Notes under the pieces: generated by a model
Told to the model about the DNA's origin: nothing
Database searches by the model: none
The model's input: the letters and a program-made list of their open reading frames with translations, nothing else
Assembly (NCBI GenBank): GCA_028554795.2
Contig: CM068828.1
Span: forward strand, 7,395,720 to 7,459,719
Length of the DNA stretch: 64,000 bases
Origin: Sinohyriopsis cumingii
Taxonomy: Eukaryota; Mollusca; Bivalvia; Unionida; Unionidae
Direction: 5' to 3'
Program-made: the position numbers and the translations under genes
Shown here: positions 1 through 10,700 of the stretch, in pieces
Position numbering within the stretch: the first letter of the stretch is position 1
How the letters are laid out: each line of letters opens with the position of its first letter

Positions 1-224
1 GTGTACCATATTTTAAAAAAATCATAAAAAATACAAAATATGATCTAGATAGAAATTAACACAAACTCACATGTTGCCAAGAGGCTCAACTTTTTTTTAA
101 GCCAAACAGAAAGTACAAGTCTTACATAATGCACCAATCACAGCTAGTTTTGTTCTTTAATTCTGAATACAATGTTCCATACACCTTAAGCTCCGCCCAC
201 CTGGACTTGCGCAATTGGTACCGT

Positions 225-345
225 TATACCATATGAGAAAACTTGCCATTAGCATCCCATGGGTCAGTGGTTCTTCCTCCGCTAAATATACTGGCCAACA
301 TGTAAATAGCCGAATCTTGTGATGAAAAATGGAATCAGATCTCAC
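225..345 (+). repeat. Degenerate SINE-B body fragment
   Basis: The stretch resembles the body of the SINE family seen intact at 39538-39791: the same order of a GAGAAA(A)CTTGCCA block, a GGGTCAGTGGTTCTTCCTCC-like block and an ACTGGCCAACATGTA block. The tRNA-like head and the ACA tail are not recognisable. It is much more diverged than the other copies, so it is probably an old insertion. Confidence 0.5.
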
Positions 346-1703
346 AAAACCGAACCTTAATCAATTGAATTTGTAACCAGTTTTTCCATAGTCATTCCCA
401 AAAGTGCAAGTCAGAATGTTCTTTTTAACTGTTATTTCTTTTCCTACTTTCTTGATCCGATCAAAAATAATGAAATGCTTGCTAAATGAAACACGTATGC
501 TATGTCCTGCTTCAGGTGGAGATTGTAACCAGACAAGTATTGAATGAACATTCGTGTACATTTGTTATGTGTTGGACCCTAATATTTGGTGAAGGTCGTC
601 TAGGTTTTGATCTGTTATCATTTTCATGGAGATATGATGTATTTGTTGAATTATATTGTTGTTCATCTTGGTGAATATCATGGAATTTTTTCCTTAATTC
701 TTCATGCCCTGGGTTTGCAGATTTGCTTGACACATACAAACAGTTCTTCAATAAAGTATGATTTCTTGTGGATTATTAGTTTGTATCCACACCGAGAAAA
801 AAATATGACCAGAGGAATGTGTTTGGCTGTATTAATTGTCCAGAAGGTGTCAAGATTCTTTATGACAAGTTTGTGCCTTTGCTACATCTATAATTTCCAA
901 ATCATAATATGGAAATTGTAATTGGTGTTGATAGATATTGAATGTTATAACTGAACCTGTATGCTTTATATCTATCCAGTTATCTTTTTTGTTAAATAGT
1001 TGATCATATTCTGATGTTTGTTTTGTGGCATATGTTATGAGAAATTTTTAAACATTTTTTTAACCAACATGCAATGTCTGTTTGTGATCAGTCTTTCAAC
1101 TTCATTGTGCCTTGTGTATTGTAAGTCATGAAGTCCACCACACTGAGCATGCCAGCATGTCTTTCTCCTTCCATTTCAGTTATTCTAACTGGTTTTATAT
1201 AATAATGCTCAACTACTTCATAAACATTTACTTATCAAATTTATTCTGGAATTTTCTAATGTCTTCTAATATTACCAGACATCATTTAGAACAAAGGCTT
1301 GTATTTTGGTGATCACTTTAGATATTTGTTAAGATTATTTCAAACTGATACTAAAGCATAGGAAATAAATCTATCATTTTATTTCTTATCTTGGTGCAAG
1401 CTTTTTCTGTGAACCCATTTAGACAAATTTAGATGTCAGCTTCCTCATTGCCATTGATACCTATATATATGAGCAGTGTTAAGTACTCTGTACTCCTTCT
1501 CGATTATATCTCTGTACTCCTTCTCGATTGTATCTCTGTACTCTGTACTCCTTCTCAATTGTATCTCTTTTATAAATATCGTGTTTATGTCATAACTTTA
1601 CATTTACTTAAGAATTGAGATATTGTTAGTATAAAATCTTGTTTACTTTTCAAGCAAACAAATCTCAAAATCTTGGTGCTATTTAGAGTAATTAATTTGG
1701 ATA

Positions 1704-1710
<7 letters not shown>
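346..1710. other. AT-rich stretch, no gene seen
   Basis: No exon with recognisable protein similarity is visible on either strand; short ORFs here look random. The only structure is a small tandem repeat near 1491-1567, where a TACTCCTTCTC(G/A)ATT block followed by TATCTCTG occurs three times. Confidence 0.5.

Positions 1711-1778
<68 letters not shown>
1711..1778. repeat. (AT)n microsatellite
   Basis: An uninterrupted AT dinucleotide run of about 68 bases. The minus-strand ORF across it, which reads as alternating Ile-Tyr, is an artefact of the repeat. Confidence 0.98.
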
Positions 1779-1779
<1 letters not shown>

Positions 1780-1781
<2 letters not shown>

Positions 1782-3640
1782 GCTGCTGGTTAGATTGATC
1801 ATCAGTGTTTTGGAATTGGTAATCAATATTGTTAATTTTATTCACAATGTTAGGAGAAAAACCTGTATGGTGGTAGTAGGTGTTAGAACCAATTTTCATT
1901 CAGGCTCCACATAAGCTTGGATTAATCTATTTTTATACAGTGCATCTCAGTTTTTCTACCAAATTCAACCTCTGAAATATTTTAATAGTGATATAGCGTA
2001 AAAAGGTTAATTGCTAAATAATGGCAGAGAATTTGGTCACACTCATACCCTGGGTAAATGAGAACAATGTCGATGACACATCAGATTATTAACGAGTTCA
2101 GTAAAAGTTCTCAAGTGAAAAAACAAAAGCCTTTAAATGACTTGGCCAAAATTAGATCATCTTAGTTGCCATAGTGATAGCTATGAATTGTGGGATGTAT
2201 ATCACACAGTCTATATTATAACTGTATCCCGACAGAAAAAATTGCCATTGAAAGTGAGCTTGCTTTAAATTGCCATTGATAGTGAGCTTGCTTTAAATGG
2301 TCTTTAATGATGATCCTGGCTTAAATTGCCGAATTCAGAATAATTGGTGGATGGTGGCTAAGAACCGTATTCTAACTAGGTTTAGGAAGTTACAGAACAG
2401 CTAAACTACAACACCTTCACAATTATCCAAAATATTTCAAGGGTATTTTCATCTTGGCAAGGTCAGCAACAGTAATGGAGGGATGAGACTGTTGACTTAA
2501 AAGTAATAATTAAGACAAAATATATTATCTTAAACACAATTAATGAAAAGCAAATACTAATATTACCCATGTAACAATTTATTAAAATAGAGAGAAGGGG
2601 TTGTATTAAAGACAATGACGAGAAAATATGACAAATTTTGGTATATTTTCATTTAATAATAACTTTATCTTTTAAACTGATTGCAGGTATTTGAAAATCA
2701 CAATGTGCAAATTCAAAGAGATTGATAAAAAAAGATTTCCAAAAGGCAGTCTTGTCTTTTCAAGGAAATATGTGACATTAAAAAATTTATATAACATTTT
2801 GCTACAAATAACAAATATAATTAAAGGTTTCTGTAATTTTGTGCAAAATATCTGTAAAATATCCATACACAAGTAAAATGTGTCTTTCACCAGTTCTTTC
2901 CTTTCTATCCAAATGTATGTATTCTGTCGTTCCATTTTATTCTCAACTTGTGCCTATAGCAACAATAGCATGTACCACTGTTCTTTGGTTTAGTAACAAG
3001 GTCTGTCAAATGTATAATCCTAAAATGTTGTATCAAAACCTCCATTTAAGTACTAGATGTTAGATGAAACAAACCTGCATCTCATGATGCATACTAAATG
3101 TATGTAACATGTTTTCAGAAATTGTTTCATTGACAATGTGAGAGACTGACGAAATATTGGAGAAGCAGTCAAAAGGTCAGATGATTGGAATAGTGGACAT
3201 CATTATGACCTTTGATGACATAACTAGAAATGGGCAAAACTTGAAATTTTCTCTGATTCATTATAATCCATTTAGATTCATTATCCAATTTAACCTAACT
3301 TTTCTGTACATGTAACTTGTATGTGGACCCTGAAAGTTCCTTACGTGACAAGACTGCTTTGAATTGCTCAATTTAGAATAACTTGGAAGATGGAACGAAC
3401 AAACTGCACTCTTCCAGTACAGCTAAGGTCGATTTCCTTTGCTAATTACTTGGGAAGGATCCCAATAATGGGAGGTGGTGGAGAGTGTGCCCACCCCTAC
3501 CCCGTAACTAAAATTGACCTCAGAACAACCTATATGTTTCCTTGAACAAATTTTCTTTTACAGTTAGGTGGCTAAAATTATTCCTTGGATACACTTAAAA
3601 TGCAGGGGCTCATCATTTGGGCCCTCCATCAGGAGTTTCA
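1780..3640. other. Intergenic stretch, no gene seen
   Basis: No supported gene. A 28-bp direct duplication (ATTGCCATTG...GCTTGCTTTAA) lies at 2241-2297. ORFs at 2672-2935 and 2691-2876 overlap on opposite strands and match no family I recognise. The left boundary of the Polinton-like element may lie slightly before 3641, since arm similarity fades gradually. Confidence 0.45.
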
Positions 3641-4660
3641 TCCCACATTGATACATCATTGGAAGTTGTTGACCTCGATACTTGAGACCCAGAATGGGAA
3701 ATAACATTACACCATAGGTTTACATTTGGGGCCTTAATGAGACCCAAGATATATTATGTAGGGTGGCCAATACTCCACACTTACTGCCCACGAGTTAAGT
3801 GACCAGTGCCCAGTTATCTGCTATCCAATATCCACATTGTACAATTAGCACACCGTGTTCAGTGAGCAATACCCCACACTATACCTTCAACACACAATGA
3901 GAGTAACTAACACTGAGTCATCTACCTCATCCAACATGACCTGTGGTGACCAATACCCAACATTATACCATCAACATGCCACATGTAGTGTGCAGCACCT
4001 AGTCATCTGCTATCCATCACCCCACATTATCCAATGTGCATGCACATATATATATATATATATATATATATGAGATTTATATATAAAGCTTTCCTTATAC
4101 CTCAGTTTATAATGCTTATACTGTACCAATATTATAAATGGCTTTAATCAATGGAACGAACTGATAATAACTCTGAAATAGCTGTCACTAAAAGTAGTAC
4201 TAAAATTCTGAAACGGTCATGGAATTTAGCAGAGACGTGAGAATAAAAGCAACAAAACATTGTATCCAAATGAGCTAAGAATACTACTGAACTTCAGAAA
4301 TTTTCTGAGACTTAAATAAAGACTTCTAAAAAATGAATCCCAAAAATAAATTTAATAGTATGGCCCAGACAATACCGCAAGTCTAAAACAGTCACAGAAT
4401 TTAGTGGAGAATATAAAAAAAATGGAACTTTGGGCTAAAATGGCAAAAGTAGTAAAATTTTGGAAACTGTCACAGACATTAGTGCAGAAAGACAAAAATA
4501 GGAAAAAAATGTAACAAATGTTGCCCTAGATATAAGTAGTACTAAAATTCTGAAATTGTCAGATACTGAAAAAAAATCCAGACCATCAGATTACAAAAAC
4601 GTGACTAAAAGTAGTGCTCAAATTGTGAAACTCAAGAGAATTCAGTGGAGACTGAAACAT
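3641..4660 (+). repeat. Left terminal inverted repeat of Polinton-like element
   Basis: The reverse complement of 19240-20265 aligns here in the same order. The outer part shares ATACTTGAGACCC, then GTAGGTTTACA-like and CCACACTTACT-like blocks. A middle array carries ACCAATACCC, ATTATACC and TCATCTGCTATCC units. An inner array of roughly 75-90-bp units is built on TAAAATTCTGAAAC...TCACAGAATTTAG. The two arms are far from identical, consistent with age. An (AT)n run at 4046-4072 lies inside the arm. Confidence 0.65.
4046..4072. repeat. (AT)n microsatellite
   Basis: About 27 bases of AT alternation within the left inverted arm. Confidence 0.97.
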
Positions 4661-5299
4661 ATATCAAGAAAGTTATATTAAAATGTGATCTTTTTAGCTG
4701 CATCAGATGTGGAATGTGGGACTCTAACCAAGCGAGATTTTCATGAATATGTACGCATTATAGCGGCAATATTTCTCCTTTGCTTGAAGGAGACGTTTTC
4801 TTTTGAGTTTTCTTCTTCATATAATGTGAACGTACTGCACCTCTTTTTTGTGTAGTCCGTCATTTGCGTGGTTTGGTAGTCGTTGGGCTTCCTTCGGTAT
4901 TAGGATTCATTTGCAAAAGTGAATAAAAAAACCCACCTAAAGATCCATTTCCACCTGGTTTCAAAACAATTTGATTTGATATTTGCGTAATTTTTTTGTT
5001 CTTTTAAATAAAATAGTTTTTGTGTGGAATGTGAATGAAGCCTTGTGGTAATTCGCGTCCTTTCAAAGTAAACAATGATACCACTTCTTGTAGACTTGCA
5101 TCCAATAGATGTACACATACACGAGTACTTTTTCTGATCCTTTCTTAGACCAATGGCAAACAGTGCACAAGTCTGTGTAACATGAGGATGAGATTAAAAG
5201 AAAGTCATGTTGAATACTGACAGAAAGAAAAGAAATGAAGGATGCTTTTTGTAGTTTTCGGTTTTGTTTAAGACAGATGATAGCGATGCAGGTGAAGTC

Positions 5300-5840
5300 T
5301 ATACATACCTAATCCTCCTTCTTCACAAAAGGCGTGAAGCAAGTTTGTGAAATTTCAGACAGTCAGGAGTGGCACGTTTCAAATTGATGAGTAAATAGGC
5401 ATGTGTTATGTTCATGAGCATAATTTATCGGTAGCCAAGAGTTTCTTTACTGTTTCTAAAAATGTATGCAATGTAAATAATACCAGTATTACAATGATAT
5501 CATTTTCATGAAACCTAAGTTTAATTTCCACTTTGTCATCTCCAAGTATGTCTTCGAACATGACAGGATATATTTGACTAACGTCAGACACAATCCCATC
5601 GACTTCACGAGAAATTCCTTCCCCAGATGAAATGGATTCTCTTTACGTTTCTTTGAGTAACCTGTAAGACGTCTGCCACTCTCTGTAACATTCCATGATA
5701 CGTTGAAGAGGACGATTTAACAATATTGAGTTGTGATTGATCGCAGGTTTGACAAATTCGGTTTTACCTAAACCATTAGATCCAGCAATAAACACATGAA
5801 AGGGGTTGCGAAGACACAGTACCTCTCAACAGTGATGATT
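5300..5840 (-). pseudogene. P-loop ATPase fragment, Polinton packaging-ATPase-like
   Basis: Read on the minus strand, 5760-5783 encodes GSNGLGKT, a Walker A P-loop, preceded by a hydrophobic beta-strand-like segment and followed by a region containing Glu-Trp-Gln. This matches the start of the FtsK/HerA-type ATPases that pump DNA into capsids in Polintons and related viruses. About 200 codons remain largely open downstream, then stops accumulate. No clear Walker B acidic pair was located. The neighbours support a Polinton origin: polymerase upstream on the same strand and capsid and protease genes on the other side. It could be a P-loop protein of another element class; the motif is clear, the exact family less so. 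Confidence 0.5.
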
Positions 5841-6041
5841 CAACTTTTTGTCAATCACTTAGAGAACGGAGGATGTAGCCATAACCTTAAAATTTTGTTC
5901 ATAATTCTGAGATTCCATCAACAACACAATACATTTTATACATTCTATTCCTGTTTAGGTTAGTATGGTGTAACAAGAAAAGTTCACATTTCAAATGCAC
6001 AAAGTTTAATTCATCGGTCCCACACGATCTCGTTTGCATAG

Positions 6042-6368
6042 TCAGCTACATTGTTTCCAAGTGTCGAATTCAAGTCCTTTCCAGTCACATTTATCCTTCC
6101 AGTCACAAATCTGTTGATGTATCCAAAGTGCTATATATAGGTAAGCATGAAGAGCTGACAAAGTAGGATGAATGTCTTCTTTACACGGGGTACACAAGTT
6201 GTATTCATCACTTTTTGCAACATTTCCAGCATACTGAGTTTTCTGTGCACGGATAACATTTTCGTGTTCATATCTTTGTATGTACTGCTCATATACTGGC
6301 CACAAAGAATCTACAGGTAAACGAAATCCAATAAATATGGCCCCTAAAACGTAACAGACGTCATCCAA
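6042..6368 (-). pseudogene. Unrecognised 108-codon ORF inside the Polinton-like element
   Basis: An open minus-strand frame just upstream (in its own direction) of the ATPase fragment and on the same strand. The product would be rich in aromatic residues and contains a C-x2-C pair (Cys-Thr-Pro-Cys) without a matching second pair. I do not recognise the family. Its position suggests a remnant of an element gene rather than a host exon, but there is no direct similarity to confirm this. Confidence 0.3.
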
Positions 6369-6810
6369 ATTTTTTTAAAAAATCGTCTTATCTTGTGAAA
6401 TCCATTCTTGTAAATGTGCTCAGTAATGCAATAAATGTTGAACACTGCCAATTAATTCTTCCCACGGAATTTGGTTTCACATTGACGACAGAAATTTTAT
6501 CAATGTAAGCGCTAAAATGCCTTTGCAATTATCAATGCCTGACCATATGACCATTTTCAAAATAATTAGTCTTCTTATAAGATTCAGATGCAAATGATTA
6601 CAAAATCTATGTCATTTCAGATACGATTGTTCTTTACTTGAATCTGTACAGATTTTTAATGAGCTCTTCAATACTCTCCATTCATGGAAATGTCCTTTTT
6701 GAGGAAATATTCACGTGTTTGCCAAACGACATCTGGTAAAGGATATCGAACTAATTCAGTAATCATCAGAACACACTTCACAGGTCATGACGGACTTTAG
6801 TCTTGGGGTG

Positions 6811-7826
6811 TGTCACGGAATTGTATAAATCCTTTTATTTATTAAATACTTGTACTTGGGGGTTTCGTTTTTGTGTACAACGATACCCGAGGGTGATTTA
6901 TGTATATTGTACAAATATTTCGAAATAGTGAGTATGGTTCATCCTATGCCACAAGTGCGAAGTGCTTTCGATGGGAAGAACCGAATACTTCCAGCACACA
7001 GACATGTATTGTGGCATCGTCTGTGTATAAATGCCTCGCCGTAAGAAAAACTCTTTACATTACGGAATGTCTTGTCAGTGAGCGGTCTACTCTAAGGACT
7101 TGCATATCTTCAGCTGTAGAGCTGACCAGAGTTATCGGAGTCGCAGCTGTATAGCTGATCAGAGTGGTCGGAGTGATCGGAGCTATCGTGGTACAAGCAG
7201 TAGAGCTAACCATAGAAATTGATCGGAGTAGCAGCTGTGAAGCTGAACCATAGCAGCCGTAGCGCTGAGTAAAGTGTTGCTGGTGAGTAGCAGGTGATCG
7301 GGCGTTGTTGACCGAGATTGATGGGTGCTGATTGCTTGATTGACCAAGCTGGAATTGTCTGCTTGATTGACCAGTGTGACTGGCTGCCAAGTGTACTGGT
7401 GATGGAGTGTGTAACTCCATACACGTAATCTTTTAGCCATGGGCTAATCTTTGGGGTTTGTAATACCGAGTGTGTTTTGGGGACTGTAAAGATATTTTTT
7501 ACATCTGTCCTTTGTTTTCATCATTTTCACTATTTGAGTGCACACATTTTTACTATATGGATAAAATATGAGGTTTTACAATTTGAGTAAAACATTCTTT
7601 CATTGTGAAATCACTGTGAATTATTCATCCCTTGTGCTTGTACTGTGTAAAGTCATTTATTTGTATTTCCATTATTTAGTTCATGCGGATTATGTTAATT
7701 GGTCCAATATTTGGATATTATAATTAATCGTAATTCTTTTCTCATTCATCATTAAACATTGTATTTGTATCACCATCAAAAGTGTTCTGTTGTAAATCCG
7801 AAATCCCACCCGATTATCTTGTTACA
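6811..7826 (+). mobile_element. Solo LTR of a retrotransposon
   Basis: A 1016-bp block begins TGTCACGG and ends TTGTTACA, so its ends form a short inverted repeat (TGTCAC/GTTACA) as in Ty3/gypsy LTRs. It is flanked by identical 5-bp GGGTG duplications at 6806-6810 and 7827-7831. A TATAAA box lies at 7026-7031. No gag or pol sequence adjoins, so this is a solo LTR left by LTR-LTR recombination. The overlapping short ORFs at 7055-7440 are internal to it and not genes. It interrupts the Polinton-like element and so inserted after it. Confidence 0.8.
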
Positions 7827-7873
7827 GGGTGATACTTCTCTTAAAGTTTTTTGTGTTCCTTTATGGTGTAACC

Positions 7874-8032
7874 CAGTGCTGTCCAACCCATGGCCCGCGG
7901 GCTGATTTTAAACGGCCCGCTAGCGCTCGAGCAGCTATATAGTCGTTGCTTTTCAGTTTTATGCTGCGGCCCTCGGTTTCAAGAAAAACATTTTTCAGTG
8001 GCCCATGGTGTCAAAAAGGTTGGACAGCACTG
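7874..8032. mobile_element. hAT-type MITE, 159 bp
   Basis: Perfect 15-bp terminal inverted repeats, CAGTGCTGTCCAACC at 7874-7888 and its complement at 8018-8032, are flanked by a perfect 8-bp duplication GTGTAACC (7866-7873 and 8033-8040). CAG-type ends with 8-bp duplications are diagnostic of hAT transposons. The interior is GC-rich relative to its surroundings and has no transposase, so it is non-autonomous. Confidence 0.92.
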
Positions 8033-8040
8033 GTGTAACC

Positions 8041-8880
8041 TTTTCCATCCCATCACATGCAGATTACAGACAGAGAACCTAAATACCTTAGCCGAAACTA
8101 CCGGCCTGATAATAAATGCCAGCGAGTTAATGCAAACCAGGATTCACCTATTCTTGATGGAGAAGCCATTGAGAGTGTGGACAGGTTCACATACCTTGAA
8201 GCACTGTGAACAAGTCGGGAGGAACAAATAAAGACATCAGGGCCAAGATTGCCAAAGCACGCCAGGCCTTCACACTCCCAAACCTGTCTGGAGGAATGTT
8301 AACATGGACCTGAAAACAAAGCATAGATTGTTCAGCTCCAACGTCAAATCAGTGTAGTTTTATGGGACAGAGACCTGGAGACCAATCAGTGTTGTTTTAT
8401 TGGACAGAGACCTGGAGACAAATCAGTGTTGTTTTATGGGACAGACCTGGAGACAAATCAGTGTTGTTTTATGGGACAGAGACCTGGAGACAAATCAGTG
8501 TTGTTTTATGGAACAGAGACCTGGAGACAACCAAAGAACTTGGAATATAAGCTGCAGGTCTTCGTCAATACTTGCCTATGACAGATCATGTGCATCAGTC
8601 ACAAAAGAAACCCAAACATGACAGACTTGACACCATTAAGGAACGCAAGTGGAGATGGATTGGACATAATACGCTGAGAGACCAACCCAACAATGTTCGC
8701 CTTGTCCTAGATTAGGACCCTAAAGGCAAACGAAGAAAAGGACGACTAGCCATGACTTGGCGAAGAATCCTTGACAACAAACTTAAGACCATCAATATGT
8801 CCAGGGTGGAGGCAAAACAAATAGCTCAAGACCGTGACAAATGGAGAGCTGCAATTGCAATGAAGGCCCTATGCTCCAGA
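8041..8880 (+). pseudogene. LINE reverse transcriptase C-terminal fragment
   Basis: Translation in shifting frames gives the typical C-terminal end of a LINE polymerase: a Leu-Ala-Glu-Thr-Thr-Gly-Leu thumb segment, a Phe-Thr-Tyr-Leu block, a Tyr-Gly-Thr-Glu-Thr-Trp block, Lys-Trp-Arg-Trp-Ile-Gly-His, and an Arg-Asp-Lys-Trp-Arg terminal segment near 8838-8855. The copy is 5'-truncated, as is usual for LINEs, and is broken by frameshifts and stops. A 37-bp unit inside it has been amplified. It ends at a (TG)n tract. The clade is probably RTE-like, by resemblance only. Confidence 0.75.
8361..8528 (+). repeat. 37-bp tandem repeat inside the LINE fragment
   Basis: About five copies of a unit containing GGGACAGAGACCTGGAGACA and AATCAGTGTTGTTTTAT. 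One copy lacks three bases. Because 37 is not a multiple of three, the reading frame rotates from copy to copy, so the expansion arose after the LINE had lost coding function. Confidence 0.9.
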
Positions 8881-8907
8881 TGTGTGTGTGTGTGTGTGTG
8901 TGTCCAG

Positions 8908-8942
<35 letters not shown>

Positions 8943-8949
8943 TGTGTGT
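8881..8949. repeat. (TG)n microsatellite, interrupted
   Basis: Two TG runs separated by TCCAGATG, between the end of the LINE fragment and the CA-tailed end of an inverted SINE, so the run may combine both tails. Confidence 0.95.
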
Positions 8950-9135
8950 GATTTAGATTTTTAACGTAGCTTTAACAATTCTCCAGTCTTATTGCTACGA
9001 TGTCTGCATTGTGCAGTTTACAGTGATGTCTAGCACCGGGGCATGCCGCAGACATTCAGCATGACGTCCTACCCAGTCACATTATCCTGACACCAGGCCG
9101 ACCAGTCCAAACACTAACCTCTTAATGCTGAGTGC
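8950..9135 (-). mobile_element. SINE-A, 5'-truncated, minus strand
   Basis: The reverse complement matches the body and tail of the SINE at 47474-47795: CAGCATTAAGAGGTTAG, CCTGGTGTCAGGATAATGTGACTGGGT, CTAGACATCACT, GTTAAAGCTACGTTAAAAAT. The tRNA-like head is missing. It lies immediately downstream of the polymerase fragment and probably cut that gene. Confidence 0.85.
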
Positions 9136-9177
9136 CTTTACAGTTGTTATTAAGTTGTCCTTTTCGTCTCTAAACTA

Positions 9178-9460
9178 TTACTTGTACTTTTAATGTCCAC
9201 CACTGGTAAAACGTAAAAGAGTATCTTCGGGATGTTCATCAGTCTAAGGACCTAAATGTTCGCCTTGGATGTGTGTGTAACAATTTCCAGGGAGATTTAT
9301 GAATATGCAGCTATCGGTGTCAAAGTAAAGGACTAGATCTCCTAAAGGTTCCAAGCCAGAATACAATTTCAGACGGGTATTGGCTGTCACGTAAACAGGC
9401 ACCATGACATTGTCAAACTCGTCAAATAGTTGACCATCTGGACGCTAATGACTTTGGCAG
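9178..9460 (-). pseudogene. Family B DNA polymerase fragment (protein-primed type)
   Basis: On the minus strand, 9310-9324 encodes Phe-Asp-Thr-Asp-Ser, the palm motif C of family B polymerases, whose two aspartates bind the catalytic metals. It follows a Leu-Val-Leu-Tyr strand and, upstream, an Ala-Asn-Thr-Arg-Leu-Lys-Leu-Tyr segment that corresponds to the conserved helix before motif C. Downstream is a Thr-Asp-Glu block at about 9219, typical of the protein-primed branch used by Polintons. The frame is broken by at least one stop and then meets a SINE. The fragment is too short to place within the pPolB tree. Confidence 0.6.
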
Positions 9461-10700
9461 TGGGAAATTTGTACATTGCCTCATTGAGATGAAACATTTC
9501 TCATGTACAAAGTAACGTTTCCACCGGTCAAGTCAAACTCGTCCTGTTGTTGTTAGACATGTCGAATTTTATCCACGAGTTTGAAAGGAATTAGTTTTGC
9601 AGATGTACTAAGCTCGATCCACACGAGCTTATGATAAAAATGTCATAAGTGATGGATAGTCTTAAACGATCGTGATCTAGAGATTGGCATTGTCTTTTCA
9701 GTTTCTAACAGCTGGAACTTGAACTCTTTAAATTTCACGGTGCAGGTGCAAGCCGTCGTTCAAAGGTTTCTGTGAGTAACTTTTTGGATAGGTTGAATGT
9801 GTCATTACTCTTTAGTGGCTACTTAATGACTTTCTTTCTTGTCTGATATTGACTCTCTAGGTCTTGTTGTGGAGGTAGATGTAGATTGTATTGGCTTAGG
9901 TTTACTAATGGCTTCTTCAAAAACGCTATCGTGAACTTTTGCCGACACTTCCTAGAGGCTGTTGAATGACCCTGGACGTCATCATCCCTTGGTTTCCATG
10001 TTTGTATGACTTCGTAAATCAGAAATCAAGTTTGTGATATGCTGTGATAATATGCAGTAATCTTATCGCGTGTTTCTTTGACAATTTGGTTTTGCTAATG
10101 TGAAATCCATGACAACCATCATCTTATATAATATTCTCTCTATTGCTCAGGTTGTAAAACATCTGTTGCAGGCGTTTCTGCTTCATGTTGTATTCATCCG
10201 ATCATTGGTTGTCTGGATTAGGCCCAGATTGGGAAGATTTGAATGTGCGTGAATACGTATTCAGCATCTTTATCTTTGTATCATTTTCATTATGTTTTAT
10301 CTCGGAAATGAAATACGGTTTCTAAATTATCAGCAGTGAACTTGGTTAGTGTGTTTTCAAGGTGTACTATTATGTTTATATCAGTGCTGGCTGACTGCTT
10401 GTCACTGCAGAACTTTTTAAGGCTCGTCCGATAGCTGTGGCTCCTTCGTGTGAGTTGCCGAAAGAAAGAAGAAGCATGGGATCATCCATTATTATGCCTT
10501 CTGTATCCGCCACACAGTTTTTATAGAGTTGTTTCTTGTCCCCAGTTTTGTCATAATTCGTCACAGCTTTCACATCAAAAGCCATGCTCTCATGTTTTTC
10601 TTTAAATAGCAGTGTTTTTTTTTTATTTATTTTTTTACTCGTGCACAATTTTTGCGAACCCTGTCATATTATATTCTTGTTTAAATAAGATCATCTAGTG
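9461..10700 (-). pseudogene. Decayed minus-strand coding region upstream of the polymerase fragment
   Basis: Between 9461 and 10370 the minus strand shows short open stretches interrupted by many stops. At 10376-10648 there is an open 90-codon frame with a Lys-rich start and a Gly-Asn-Ser-His-Glu-Gly stretch. I recognise no domain. By position it may be the remains of the polymerase N-terminus or of another element gene, which is inference from context only. Confidence 0.3.

Noticed and set aside
7055-7440. Three overlapping minus-strand ORFs of 72-121 codons
   Set aside because: They lie wholly inside the solo LTR and overlap in several frames with no recognisable domain.
7890-8231. 113-codon plus-strand ORF
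   Set aside because: It starts inside the hAT MITE and crosses its end into a LINE fragment, so it is a chance fusion.
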